Below, one piece after another: positions 44,028-55,602 of a DNA stretch of 64,000 bases. The notes under the pieces are model-generated. The model saw only the letters and a program-made list of their open reading frames with translations, was not told the origin of the DNA and did not search any database. Position 1 is the stretch's first letter; each line of letters begins with the position of its first letter. A program made the translations under genes and the position numbers. The DNA is from Mucor racemosus (taxonomy: Eukaryota; Mucoromycota; Mucoromycetes; Mucorales; Mucoraceae): NCBI GenBank assembly GCA_027405735.1, contig JAPEHQ010000020.1:1-64000 (forward strand). The letters run 5' to 3'.

Positions 44028-44807
44028 TTATTGCTGAACCTTTGCAAAACGCTCGGCAACAGTTTTACAATTGACAACATCCCAAACCTTTTCAGGATAA
44101 TCAGTACAAACATTTTTATATTACAGATAATCAGCATGTTCACAGACATCAATGACTAATAAAAGAGCAAGAGCTTGCAAGATGCCTTGATTTACCAGAA
44201 GTTACAATTTCAAAAGATTGAGCAGCCTTATTGTAACCGAGCCACGCCCAATCTGAACCTTGCACTCTAGTAACAACAGCATTGAAATTTTTCAATAAGA
44301 CGACCCATTATCCCGAACTCATTCTGGATAGCAGAAAGTAGCGCACCTTTGAGAAGTTATCCTCATCCTCGGCTTTTGCGTGCTGCTGAAATTTCCTAAT
44401 ATATATTGTAGTTCAAATGCCCTAAAATTGCTAAGTTGATAAATATTTGTTTAAACAAAAAGAAGTGTTGCAATTAGCATAGACTTAACTTCATCATTGA
44501 ATTTAAAGACATTTTAAAGTACTACAAGTTGCTGAGCTAAATCATTAATCTTGCCAGCAGCTTCAAATTCCTCTTTAGCTTGGTTGAAGCTATTGACATA
44601 AGTTTGGTGATGTTTAATATGATGAGTTTCCATGATATCCTTGTTGATAACTGGCTAGAACTCCTATATAAAATACGCAAGTACTATATAAAACGTATAT
44701 TGCCATTTTCTTACATCGTAACCATATGGTAATTGAGAAAGTATTACCTTGGAGCAGGTCGCTACAAGAGAACGGTAAGCGCTGGTTTTAGATGCAATGG
44801 AGAGCAT
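44028..44807 (-). pseudogene. Decayed mitochondrial Mn-superoxide dismutase
   Basis: Minus-strand pieces in the order of Mn-SOD: a leader MLSIASKTSAYRSL, LPYGYD, METHHIKHHQTYVNSFNQA, KINDLAQQL, LSAIQNEFGIMGRLIEKF, VQGSDWAWLGYNKAA, DVCEHADYL and YKNVCTDYPEKVWDVVN. Intact enzymes have WEHAYYLQYKN at the metal site; here W is replaced by C and a stop (TAA) replaces Q. Other frameshifts and stops split every block. Intron-like gaps remain (a GTAAGA after LPYGYD), so it is a once-spliced duplicated copy and not a processed one. The gene cannot produce a dismutase. Confidence 0.87.
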
Positions 44808-45489
44808 AGCTAGTTAATGTAAGAAGCTAGTGAAGATGTCCATTGTCAATGGGATGATCCTTAAATGCGAATTCTATTCATGCACAGACTTTAAAACCTC
44901 AAGTGATGTCATTTTAGAAAGGTACATTGATGTCTTGAATACGATATATTTGTAGATCTTTTTGAGATAATATGTGTAGCATGCTCAAAACCAATACTCT
45001 GGTATGTATTTCATTGTTCAAACCATAGTTGATGCAAGAATACGTCAAAATATACACTATCTGAAATCCAAGAAATCCAGATATGCAAACTTCTTTATAG
45101 TACGATAACACCTGGTGTTTCAAATACAGCCCCCCCCCCCCTCCCACCGCCTTCATTTACTCCTGATCGATCCATGTTATAGAATAATGGGTATGGAAAA
45201 AAAAAAGTAAAACGCTTTGGAATATTCGTCATTTACAGACATTTCAAAGAAAGGGGAAGATGTTTCATAAATGAAATTTTATACCGTATCTTGAATCTAA
45301 CTGATTTTATGATTAATTCTTATAGTATATATATTTAATCTTTTGAAATTATATATCGGCATAGCGAAAGGTGTTATACTATATAATCATAACCAAAATT
45401 TTAAATAAAGAAATAAAATTGATTTGCAACTGATTTAATTCATCTTTTCATTTGTGATTTATATATTATCTACGTAGAAAAAGTAAATT
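44808..45489. other. Gene-free spacer upstream of the subtilase
   Basis: Contains a C run (CCCCCCCCCC at about 45130) and AT-rich DNA with TATATATATTTAATC at about 45328. No gene seen. Confidence 0.45.
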
Positions 45490-47140
45490 ATGGCGATGTA
45501 TTCAGCAAAATCTATGTTATTATGCATGCTAATAGTAATGTTCTTGATTGAAGTAACATTAGGCAAATTAGTACACCCATATATCGTCTTTTTAAACTCA
45601 TCATCAGTAGCTAGTTCGCCTACAACATCTGCCAGTATTCAAAATCGTTCTATAACTCGAGCAGTAAATAAATTATCGAAAATCAAAAATAGCAGCAATG
45701 AATACAACAATGTCTCGAGTCCAGAGATATATTCAATTGGCAATTTTCACTGGTACGTTGATTCATTGAATGATGCAGATGCTCACGTACTCGCACAAAA
45801 CGAACATGTTTCACAAATGCATAAAGACGATCCAATTTTTTACATGACAGAATTAGTACAAACAGATGTACCCAGCTGGGTAAGAAGTTTTCGATTACAT
45901 AATTGTACATTTCCTGCATGGTTTGCTCACTATGCTTTATGATTAGGGACTCGATAGAATCGATCAACGTAAAGGAGAGGACGATGAATTTCATTTCCCA
46001 TCTTCTGCTGGTGAAGGAGTTGATATCTATTTAATTGATACAGGTGTTAATATTGATCATATCGATTTTGGAGGCCGTGCTGTTCACGGTCCAGCCTTTA
46101 CATCAGGGTCTAATCAAGATCCAACTGATTATAATGGTCACGGTAGCTTTGTTGCCGGTGTATGTTGCGGTATATCATCGAATTTCTATTATTAACCTTA
46201 AGACTTGATGAACTGATAACGATTTTTTTTTATGAAATAAAGGAAAAGTGCATGGTGTAGCGAAGAAGGCAAATATTATTTCACTTAAAGCATTGGATCA
46301 AGGTGGATCTGGGAGATTAAGTAATATATTACTGGCCTTACATTGGGTTGTAAAACGTCATGTTGCAAACCCAGGTGCAAAATCAATTATCAAGTATGAA
46401 AGCTGTACAAGTTTGTGCATTCAGCTGTTAATTTATTTTTGATATAGTTTATCTCTGGCCGCAGAATTCCATTTACCTACCAATCAAGCAATCGAGCAAG
46501 CAATTGAATTGGGAATACATTTCTCAATAGCTGGTATGTACAACAACTTTTTGTCTAACCGTACAAGACATTTAATATTAAAAAATGTTTAACCATGCAA
46601 GCTGGTAACCACGGAAAAGAAGCATGCAGATACTCGCCTGCTTCAGCCAAAAATGCATTAGTAGTTGGAGCGATAGACGAGGACGATTCCATTGCATCGT
46701 ACTCCAACTTCGGGTCTTGTGTTAGTATATACGCACCGGGTACGGCAATTACTTCTGTTTGGCATAATCACAAGACTGCTGTACACATGCTTTCCGGTAC
46801 ATCCATGGCAGCTCCACATGTAACTGGGGTTATGGCTATCTTGCTATCACAACAAGATTATACTCCTGCAGAGTTAATTGAAAAAGTGCGAGAATCAGCG
46901 ACATTGGCTATTAGTTCAAGGACGGAAAGCAATGATATTGTCGATGAAATTTCGCGTTTAACAGGTGTTGAATATGAAGATTCGAGTATTATTAAAGTGC
47001 TCTACATGGATTCATCGCTAGATAATTTTATCAGGACAGATATTGTGTCGTCTATCGCTGATAAAATACACCTTCAATCTCTTGTATTTCTGGCTGTTTT
47101 GATAATGTTTTCTCTGAATGTGTATAAATATATATTATAG
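45490..47140 (+). CDS. Subtilisin-like serine protease (S8) with propeptide and C-terminal TM anchor
   Basis: Five exons, 45490-45879, 45947-46157, 46243-46393, 46448-46533 and 46602-47140, give 458 aa. The N-terminal signal peptide is MLLCMLIVMFLIEVTLG, followed by an I9-type propeptide (HPYIVFLNSS..IYSIGNFHWYVDSL). The catalytic triad is D in VDIYLIDTGVN, H in DYNGHGSFVAG and S in LSGTSMAAPHVTG; the oxyanion N is in SIAAGNHGKEA. The AGKVHGVAKKANIISLKALD pattern fits cerevisin/proteinase K relatives. Unusually, the protein continues past the catalytic core and ends in a hydrophobic LVFLAVLIMFSLNVYKYIL, suggesting a membrane-anchored or sorted vacuolar/secretory protease. Introns are 67, 85, 54 and 68 nt, and frame is preserved throughout. 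Confidence 0.93.
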
Positions 47141-47149
47141 CCTCAAAAA

Positions 47150-47269
47150 ATTATCTATCGATCTAGCCATTGCCGAACCTTTTAGCTACATTTTTTTATA
47201 GATATATAAAACGAGATTTTTATCAATTTTTTTTTGAAATTCAGAATTGGGAATGAGGGTAAACAGGAT
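47150..47269 (+). repeat. Repeat family C fragment
   Basis: Matches 57645-57765: TATCTATCGATC, GCCATTGC.GAA, TTTTAGCT.CATTTTT, TCAATTTTTTTTTGAAATTC and GGGATGAGGGTA. It starts within 15 bp of the subtilase stop codon and may therefore be part of that gene's 3' UTR. Confidence 0.65.
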
Positions 47270-47416
47270 ACAGTAAAATGTAAAATAAAAAAACTTTGAA
47301 AAAGATACAGTTTAAATCCTTCTTTATTCAAAATATGGATAGTGTGCAATAAGTCTATCTTTTACTCTATTTGTATTAGCTGTGATTTATTGTGTCTGGA
47401 AGTTGCACCGCAACTG
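47270..47416 (+). mobile_element. Tc1-relic 3' end (second copy)
   Basis: Reverse-complement relative of 26435-26585, ending GCAACTGT with the TIR GGAAGTTGCACCGCAACTG. It includes the shared AGTTTAAATCCTTCTTTATTCAAAA block. Only the terminal part of about 150 bp remains. Confidence 0.75.
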
Positions 47417-47755
47417 TCAGAGATCTATATATTAGAATTAGAAATTGCCACTATGGCCAAATTATGATTTTCATGGGCATAATGATCTGCACAGATGGGC
47501 AGAATAAAAAATTTTGTGCAGATTAGGCAGCCCAGATGAGCAGAGCAATGAAATCGAGATTTTTTGGTCAATTTACTAAAGTATATCAATCATAATATAA
47601 CTAATAAAAAAGATAATTTGAATGGTTTAAAGCAGATGTGAGTTACTCTGACTTAACAGAATTGCCTTATTGACGAGATATATCAATTTGAAATTTGGGG
47701 GTTGAAAGAGTTCTACCCATGTTCTTCCTTTGGAGACCAAATAGGAACAACGGCA
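47417..47755. other. Spacer with TGGGCA/TGCACA motif cluster
   Basis: 47460-47560 has repeated GGGCATAATGATCTGCACAG-like motifs resembling the 8.7-9.07 kb stretch. 47580-47755 shows nothing recognisable. Confidence 0.35.
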
Positions 47756-50700
47756 ATAACCTGTTTGGCAACACTAAAAGTATTTATGCCTTTGTAAATT
47801 TCTGTTTATAACACACAAAATCTTTTTTCTTCCCTACTCTTTCCTCAGCTCTTTTATTTACGTTTAAAACTACAACAAAAAGACTAATATTTTTTATAAA
47901 CTGAAATCAAGTAGCAGATACAGGTACATGTTTTTCCTATTATTGTTTATTTGGAAATAAATTACTAACTGTTAATGTCAGGATGCGTTATAATATTTTT
48001 TCGAACAAATCCAAGACTTAGTCATTATTTTCTTCCATCATCTACGTTATAATCAATGCTTTTTGGTCTAATAAGTCGATATCTACCTGCAGAAAAATTG
48101 GTGATTATAAAAGTATGTATAGCATTGGCTTGATTTGAATGAACGAATAAACTCTTCTTGTTAAGCTATTTAGTTTCTAAAAAATATTTGTTTCTATTTA
48201 ATCACCAACAGCCAAGAAGAGAAAAACGAGATGTTGTCTTATATATCACTATCAACCTACCAACTATCAAAGGTACACCATATTGATTACTTTTTAGCTT
48301 GTCAATTGATTTTGTTAATAAATCAATTTTTATAGGTCAAAAGTAAAGGCGTATTCAGTTTAAAACGCTTGAAACAATTCAATGATGCTAATTTACATGG
48401 TTTATCATCGCTTGCTCATTCAATTGTTATATTTGGTTTTAAGATTTTGTTTATACTGCTACATCGACTTGTTCGTCCATTACAGTTAACTAATCACCAT
48501 CCTTAATTAGCGTATCTATAGTAACGGTGCATTATTAGCTCATGGTATGCAAAACTATTAAAAGGGGTCGTCTAATATCACATTTATCTAATTCAACTGC
48601 TGATGCTAAACTAGCATCAAATTAGTTGTGTTGACTCACAATAAAGTAAGGCGTTTTATCAAGTAGGATGCTGGCGTTCACTGTATTCCAGTTAAATTGA
48701 ATAGATGGAGATATGGTTTATGCAGATATCTATGAATGTGTGAGATAGCTCAAATCTATGAACACAAAAAAATGATCCAAATTGTAATGCTTCGTCGACC
48801 TGTACGCTGTACGAGGTTTTTTCGTGGCGATACCTGGTGGCTCAAGTGTAATTTAGGCATTTAATTGTCAAACTTATCGAATCAAGATGAAGTTGGTTGA
48901 TTGATATAACGGATAATAAATGCAATGTCATTTATTGAGTAGATGAATGTAAATGTATAAAGCAAAGCTTACTTTTGAATGAAAGTACTAATTATTTTGA
49001 TTGACATCAATAGGTTTAAAAAGCATCGTTAAGTGCAACCATTGTTAATAAATCGCATAATTTGATTATGCAGAAAATCCTTGAAGCATTTATTCTTTTT
49101 TTTTTGGCAATGCACTACTTACAAATTATTGTTAAATATGACTGAATATTACTGAATTAGAGAAAATACAACTGGTAAAAAACTGATACACAACAATGTA
49201 CATCGAGGTCAAGATTGATAACGGTGGTGCATTCATTGTATAGCGAAAATCGCAACATTTTGATGGATAGAAATTACAGGACCAAGATGTTGTTGTATTT
49301 GTCTCAGAATTTTTAAAAGGGTTTAAAAGCATCCTTCATCAAACTTACTTAGGTGTTAAATACTTATTATATGCTATTACTACTAGTATCATCTTGCTTT
49401 TTATTCAATTGCTGTATTATTAAAATTAAGCTTTTCATAGCTTATAACAATGACAATGGGATATTTCTGATTTTAGGTTGACATTTATCATAAGGTGGGC
49501 TGCTGATACATTTGATACTATTGTAGATGAAACAAGTCAATTTAATTCATGGAATTCGAATGAAAATACCGAGAAACCGTTGTAAATACTTTAGCTGGTG
49601 CTGGTAAAGCGTTGAATAATAAATTGGCTTGGGAGAAAGAGGATAAAAAGGCGGTAATAGGTTCCAGTGATGGCCATGTTTATATTTATAATATTGGAGA
49701 GGTAAGAGTAAAAAAAAAACTTACTGTAAATCACCTTGAGCGCAATAATTATAAAGTAAGACTATATTATCATCAAATAAACTACTACACAATATTAATA
49801 TGTATAAAGATTTATAGTACTAAGCTTGAATCAAGTGGGTACAGCATCGTAAATTCTTGAAAAAGTTCTAAAGTATTATAAAATCTCTTATTTTTAAGAC
49901 TTACAAGGCTTATAAGCGGAATATCGATTTAGAAAATTATTTTTGTCCAGATCATCAATTTTGACATTTTTTAATTTTTTTTTTCTGGTTTTGCAAATCT
50001 AGAGTTAATTATACTACCAATTATAAAAACAAAAAATATACACATATACATAATTTAGCGCTCTATTTGCTCAATAAAAAATAATGAACATTTTTATTCC
50101 AAAATATTACATGAAAATCCTTTAATCAAAAAATTGTTTTTGGGCCAAAAGTACAAATTTTCATTACTTAACATTTGATATTAAGCTTTTATAAAATGTG
50201 TAGTATCTATGGCTACAATTTTCTCTCACAATGTAGTATATTTAAACGTTTATTTTGGTATCAAAATTTGATTTTTCTGTTTTTTGATCAAAATCACGAG
50301 TGTTGGTAAGGATAAAATGAGCCCCAAAAATGTCCGCTACAAAGTCTGAATTTTCAGACCATACATGGTTAAATATAAGAAAAGTAAAAAAAAAAAAAAC
50401 GCTTTTTATTTAAAACTTATATATACTATAGTTTAAGATACCTAGACGTTCAATCTTTCTATGCTCAATTATGGCGTTGCTCTACGGACTCGCTTTTTCA
50501 ATTTTTTAATGAATGCATGATATAACAGACGGTTGTTCTGGTAGAGAAATGCATGTTTCTAAGATAACAGATATTGTTGTATATTTTCAAGTTTGATAAA
50601 TTATACTTAAAAAATAATACAATTAATTAAAAGAGAATGAGTAATAAATCAGTTCCTCAACTGTATAATAAAAACAAAATATTGTTTATTTAGATATAAA

Positions 50701-51110
50701 AGTATGGCCTTTTGTATTGGTTTGACATTGAGATCCTGAGATGTAATTTATTATTAAGGCACTATTAAGCTATTAGATCTGTTTGATAGCAATCTATGAT
50801 GGATTGAAATAGATCAATAATAATTTAACCTTTCTTACAGAGCTTGTGGGTTGCCTTGTTTCAATACTGCGCTAAATGTGCTTGAATGTGAATTTGATAG
50901 CTACTTGATTGATTAACCGCTGGAATAAATTATATGGTGCTATAATTGAGGTCCAAGCGTTCTTGGTAATTGCTGGATTAAACTTGGTACGCTAGGAGTT
51001 TTTTATATCCGATATCAAGACTTGCACTTCAATACATGTCGTAGTCAATAGATTGTAAGATGCATTGATACTGTAGAAGGTGATAACGTGTGATACTAGG
51101 TGGAATACAA
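47756..51110 (+). repeat. Family A repeat, copy 5 (left arm of inverted duplication)
   Basis: Begins like base 1 of the window (ACCTGTTTG..AACACTAAAAGTATT) and runs through the dynein exon at 49477-49701 to the core (about 49860-50410). The part equivalent to 3330-3990 of copy 1 is deleted near 50580, and 50585-51110 matches 3995-4520. It lacks MITE-1 and so preserves the empty site at 48114-48115. Bases about 48180-50580 are mirrored by 53790-51400. Confidence 0.88.
49477..49701 (+). pseudogene. Captured dynein intermediate chain exon, copy C (frameshifted)
   Basis: Starts after TTTCTGATTTTAG and ends at GAGAG/GTAAGAG. The first half reads LTFIIRWAADTFDTIVDETS then SWNSNENTEK, and a one-base loss at the CCGTTGTAAA point shifts frame. 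The second half resumes as NKLAWEKEDKKAVIGSSDG and HVYIYNIGEV in another frame. Confidence 0.82.
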
Positions 51111-53800
51111 CACAATCTCTAATAGAGACTGCTACCTATATTAAAAAAAATTAGTCCCTTATGTTTGAATGCGTATTCAGATACGAGAAAAGAATACCAG
51201 CTTGATAGTCTGATATGCCTTATCAAACGGTGAATATAATCTTGGAATATGAAAACAAAAAGAGAGAAACAACACACGTAGTAGAAAAGGATTTTAAAGG
51301 CTTTATTACATTATTTAGTGCAATTAAAAACCCGGCTAAATTGCTCATTTCAGCCAATATGAAAGTAGTATTACAGCGCATAAACCATGAACCATAAACT
51401 TATAAACAAAATAGGCAATAACTGTTATCATAGAAACATACATTCTTCTACTACCAGAAAAACCGTTTGTCATGCCATATATTTATTAAAAAATTGAAAA
51501 AGCGAGCCCACAGAGCGACGCCGTAGTTGAGTATCATACCAACATCGAACGGCTAAGTCTCCTCTTAGACCTTAAACTATGGTATATATCTAAGTTTTAA
51601 ATAAAAAAGCGTCTTTTTTTTTACTTTTCTTATATTTAACCATGCACGGTCTGAAAATTCAGTTTTTGTAGCGGACATTTTTGGGGCTCATTTTATCCTT
51701 ACCAACACTCGTGATTTTGATCAAAAAACAGAAAAATCAAATTTTGATACCAAAATAAACGTTTAAATATACTACATTGTGAGAGAAAATTGTAGCCATA
51801 GATACTACACATTTTATAAAAGCTTAATATCAAATGTTAAGTAATGAAAATTTGTACTTTTGGCCCAAAAACAATTTTTTGATTAAAGGATTTTCATGTA
51901 ATATTTTGGAATAAAAATGTTCATTATTTTTTATTGAGCAAATAGAGCGCTAAATTATGTATATGTGTATATTTTTTGTTTTTATAATTGGTAGTATAAT
52001 TAACTCTAGATTTGCAAAACCAGAAAAAAAAAAAATTAAAAAATGTCAAAATTGATGATCTGGACAAAAATAATTTTCTAAATTAATATTCCGCTTATAA
52101 GCCTTGTAAGTCTTAAAAATAAGAGATTTTATAATACCTTAGAACTTTTTCAAGAATTTACGATGCTGTACCCACTTGATTAAAGCTTATTACTTTAAAT
52201 TTTTATAGATGTTAATATTGTGTGGTAGTTTATTTGATGATAATATAGTCTTTATAATTATTGCGCTAGAGGTGATTTGCATTAAGTTTTTTTTTACTCT
52301 TACCTTTCCAATATCATAAACATAAACATGGCCATCACTGGAACCTATTGCCACCTTTTTGCCGTCTGTATCCCAAGCCGATTTACTCAATGCTTTACCA
52401 GACCCAACTTAAGCACTTACAGATCGTTCCTCGGTATTTGCTGCATTCAAATTCTATAAACTAAATTAACTGGTGGTTTCATTTACAATAATAGTATCAA
52501 ACGTATCATCAGCACGCCTTATGATAAATGTCAATCTAAACTTAGAAATATCCCACTGTAATTGTTATACAGTAAGCTATGAAAAGCTTGGTTTTTACTA
52601 ATACAGCAACTAAATAAAAAAAAAACAAGATGATATTAATAGTATATGGTGAGTATTTAAGATCTAAGTAAGTTTGATGAAGTATGCTTTTGAGCCCTTT
52701 TAAAAATCCTGAAGCAAACACAACGTCTTGGTCCTGTAATTTCTATCCATCAAAATGTTGCGATTTCCACTAAACAATGAATGCACCTTTCATCTATCTT
52801 GACCTTGATGTACATTGTTAGGTATTAGCTTTTTACCAGTTTATTTTCTCTAATTCATTAATATCGAGCCATATTGAAGGATGATTTGCAGCACTGCCAA
52901 AAAAAAAAAAAGAATGAATGCTTCAAGAGTTTTCTGCATATCAAACTATGCAATTTAGTAGCAATTATTGCACTTAATTATAATTTTTGAACTTATTGAT
53001 GCTAATCAGAATTGTTAGTATTATCATTCAAAAAAAAAGTAAGCGTTGCTTTATACATTTACATTCTTCACCCATTCAATAAATGACATTGTATTTATTA
53101 TCCGTTATATCAATCAACCGACTTCATCTTGATTCGATACATTTGGCAATTAAATGCTTAAATTACACTTGAGCCACCAGGTATAGCCACAAAAAAATCT
53201 CGTACAGGTAGACGAAGCATCACAATTTGCATCATTTTTTTGTGTTCATAGATCTCTGCATGAACCATAATATCTCTATCTGTTCAATTTAACTAAAATA
53301 CATTGAACGCCAACACCCTACTTGATAAAACGCTTTACTTTTTTATTGCGAGTCAACACAACTAATTTGATGCTAGTTTAGCATCAGTAGTTGAATCAGA
53401 TAAATTTGAGATTAGACAACTCCTTTTAATAACTTTGCACACCATGAGTTAATAATGGACCGTTATCATAAATACGCTGAACAAGGATGATGAGTTAACT
53501 CTAATGGACAAACGAGTCGATTAACAGTATAAAAAAAATATTAAAATCAAATAAATATAGCAATTGAATGAGCTAGAGATAATAAACCATGTAAACTAGC
53601 GTAACTGAATTGTTTCAAGCGTTTTGAACTGTATACACCTTTACTTTTGACCTATACAAATTAACCTATTAGTAAAACCAATTAACAAGTAATTATTATG
53701 GTGTACCTTTGATAGTTGGTGGTAGTAGTATACAAGACAACATCTTGTTTTCCTCTCCTTAACTGTTGGCCACTAAATAGAAACGAACATTTTTAGAAAG
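51111..53800 (-). repeat. Family A repeat, copy 6 (right arm of inverted duplication)
   Basis: Reverse complement of family A. The core 52150-51600 is nearly identical to 49860-50410 of the left arm and shares its private variants, while outer parts diverge more. It retains the segment (51400-51110) that the left arm has deleted. It stops matching near 53800, about 430 bp before the family start. Confidence 0.88.
52304..52535 (-). pseudogene. Captured dynein intermediate chain exon, copy D (broken)
   Basis: Minus-strand copy bounded by AGTTTAG and GTAAGAGT. Pieces LTFIIRRADDTFDTI, LSKSAWDTDGKKVAIGSSDG and HVYVYDIGKV are readable. A 3-base insertion plus stops disrupt the middle. Confidence 0.82.
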
Positions 53801-54734
53801 CAATGTTACGCCAGGAGATTATATCAATCTCAAAGCTAAAATATGTACTAAATCATTTAATAAAAATAAAGGAAAACTGTTATAAAATGAAAGAGCACAC
53901 TAAAACTAAAGAACTTTATTATAAGATCGAACCATCTTCTTTTATATTCACATTCTCTAATTGTATGACCTGTTTAAAGGAGTCTATTTATATATATTCA
54001 TATATCCAATCAAATCTAGGTGACACACACTAGTTCCATATTCCTGCATACACGGAGCTTCATAACATAATACACAGCAATGTAGAACTTAACATATCAA
54101 ACTGTGTCGTAATCTTAACCAAGGAATGCACCCAGATCTGTGGATGCAACAAGCAAATAGGTTAACGTGAGTTTATTCATGCATTCAAATCAAGTCAATA
54201 ATATAAATGAATCAAATTATTACTATGATAATTCACAGCAGTAATGCTCATCTCAAATGTTCCTATAAATACTGCAAGAAAATCTTTTCATAATTTCCTG
54301 TGGAATTATCTGTCTTTCTGCCTCTTTACATCTTTATTTATTTCCCTTAATAAATATCTAAGTTACAAATAAGAACATCAATCTTCCTTCAACCAATGTT
54401 CACCCATCTTCAATATTAAAAATCATATCATTAGCATATCATTTTGACCATAATATATGTCCAAGATTGCAGATCATTACAGTAGGTGTAAATAGCAGGT
54501 ATACAACTTGTTGTTCAAACTTATCAAATGCACAATATCACATGGAAGTTGATATCCGAAATACTTAAAAAAGCACATATTCATACCTTTGTCTATCATG
54601 TAGAGTGTAGCTTACTTGGATTAGTATTCATAAGGAAGATTATATTTTAATTGTTTTTAATACAAGTGTGCAGCAAATGCTGTATGTTGTATTTTAGGCT
54701 TTACATAAACTAGACCTTCGAATAATTAATTATA
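53801..54734. other. Gene-free stretch, possible LTR-like remains
   Basis: About 54255-54370 has CCTATAAATACTGCAAG followed 90 bp later by CCCTTAATAAATATC, a TATA/poly-A signal pairing as in retrotransposon LTRs. Not supported by a second copy or target duplication. The 76-codon frame at 53803-54033 has no motif. Confidence 0.3.
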
Positions 54735-54925
54735 CAGTCGAACCTTAGTTTTTGTATAAAATTTTGATGTCTGCATCTCACAACTGCTTTAGATATTTAA
54801 ATAGCCGCGTCCGGACTGTCCGGTAATTTTTTCTAAAAATTTACAGCTTGAAAACGTTATTAGATGGCCGCATCCGGAGATTGTTCGACATTTGTTTGGA
54901 AGAGCGGCCATTGGCAAAAATGTGG
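54735..54925 (+). repeat. Repeat family D, copy 2
   Basis: Matches 9256-9440, with the same TA-CAGTCG start and CGTCCGGACT.TCCGG and GGCCGC.TCCGGAGATTGTTCG blocks. Confidence 0.6.
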
Positions 54926-55039
54926 ATTACATTCAATTTATAATAAAAAAAAACCACCACACTCAGGGGTCTCTAAATGAGCCAAAAAAAATCCTGTGGA
55001 TCTAGAAGAGTGATTATTATATCATATAATATATTTAGT

Positions 55040-55380
55040 CTAAGGTGATGTGGTATTATTTAAGATGAGCCAATGTAAATCTGTACCTGCGATTCATTCT
55101 GATTTTTATGATATAAAGAATATCCTTGTCAGCACTGGTTTTGATCAATCTATTCCCATCAAAATCTCCTACAACTGGTCGTCTTCCAATTTATGAAATT
55201 AAGGTTTAACTATCAAATGTTATATCCTATATCCGCGCTCCTAAAACATATAAATACCTTATCTGTATACTCATAGCTTGACATCTTCATCCTTTTTTCC
55301 TTATAAATATATTTAAATAAATATATCTAGTTCTAATTGTATTTTAGCTGGTTATTTTAAGTATATATATAAACAGCGTT
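55040..55380 (+). repeat. LTR-like repeat, copy 2
   Basis: Matches 6351-6772 in order: TAGTCTA, GAGCCAAT, CTATATCC.CGCT, AAAACATATAAATACC, AATATATCTAGTT and a final ATATAAACA. Internal TATA box. Interpreted as a decayed solo LTR. Confidence 0.35.
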
Positions 55381-55602
55381 GATTTTTTGCATTAGCAAGA
55401 TAGATATAACTGAAAGCTGCTTTACATTTTTTGTTTCAGAAAAATATTGATTTTTCGTCGAGATAATTAAAATAACAGTTCACACTACAGCTTAAGACAT
55501 ATGATACAGTTGGGGTTACTAATGTTTCAACCATTCTCTATTTTTCTATTTTTTTTTTTTGGCCTTACTTTTCTTTCAAACACTTTCTTTATTAATAAAA
55601 CA

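Noticed and set aside
45683..45994. Minus-strand frame across subtilase exon 1-2
   Set aside because: Shadow of the protease; runs across its intron.
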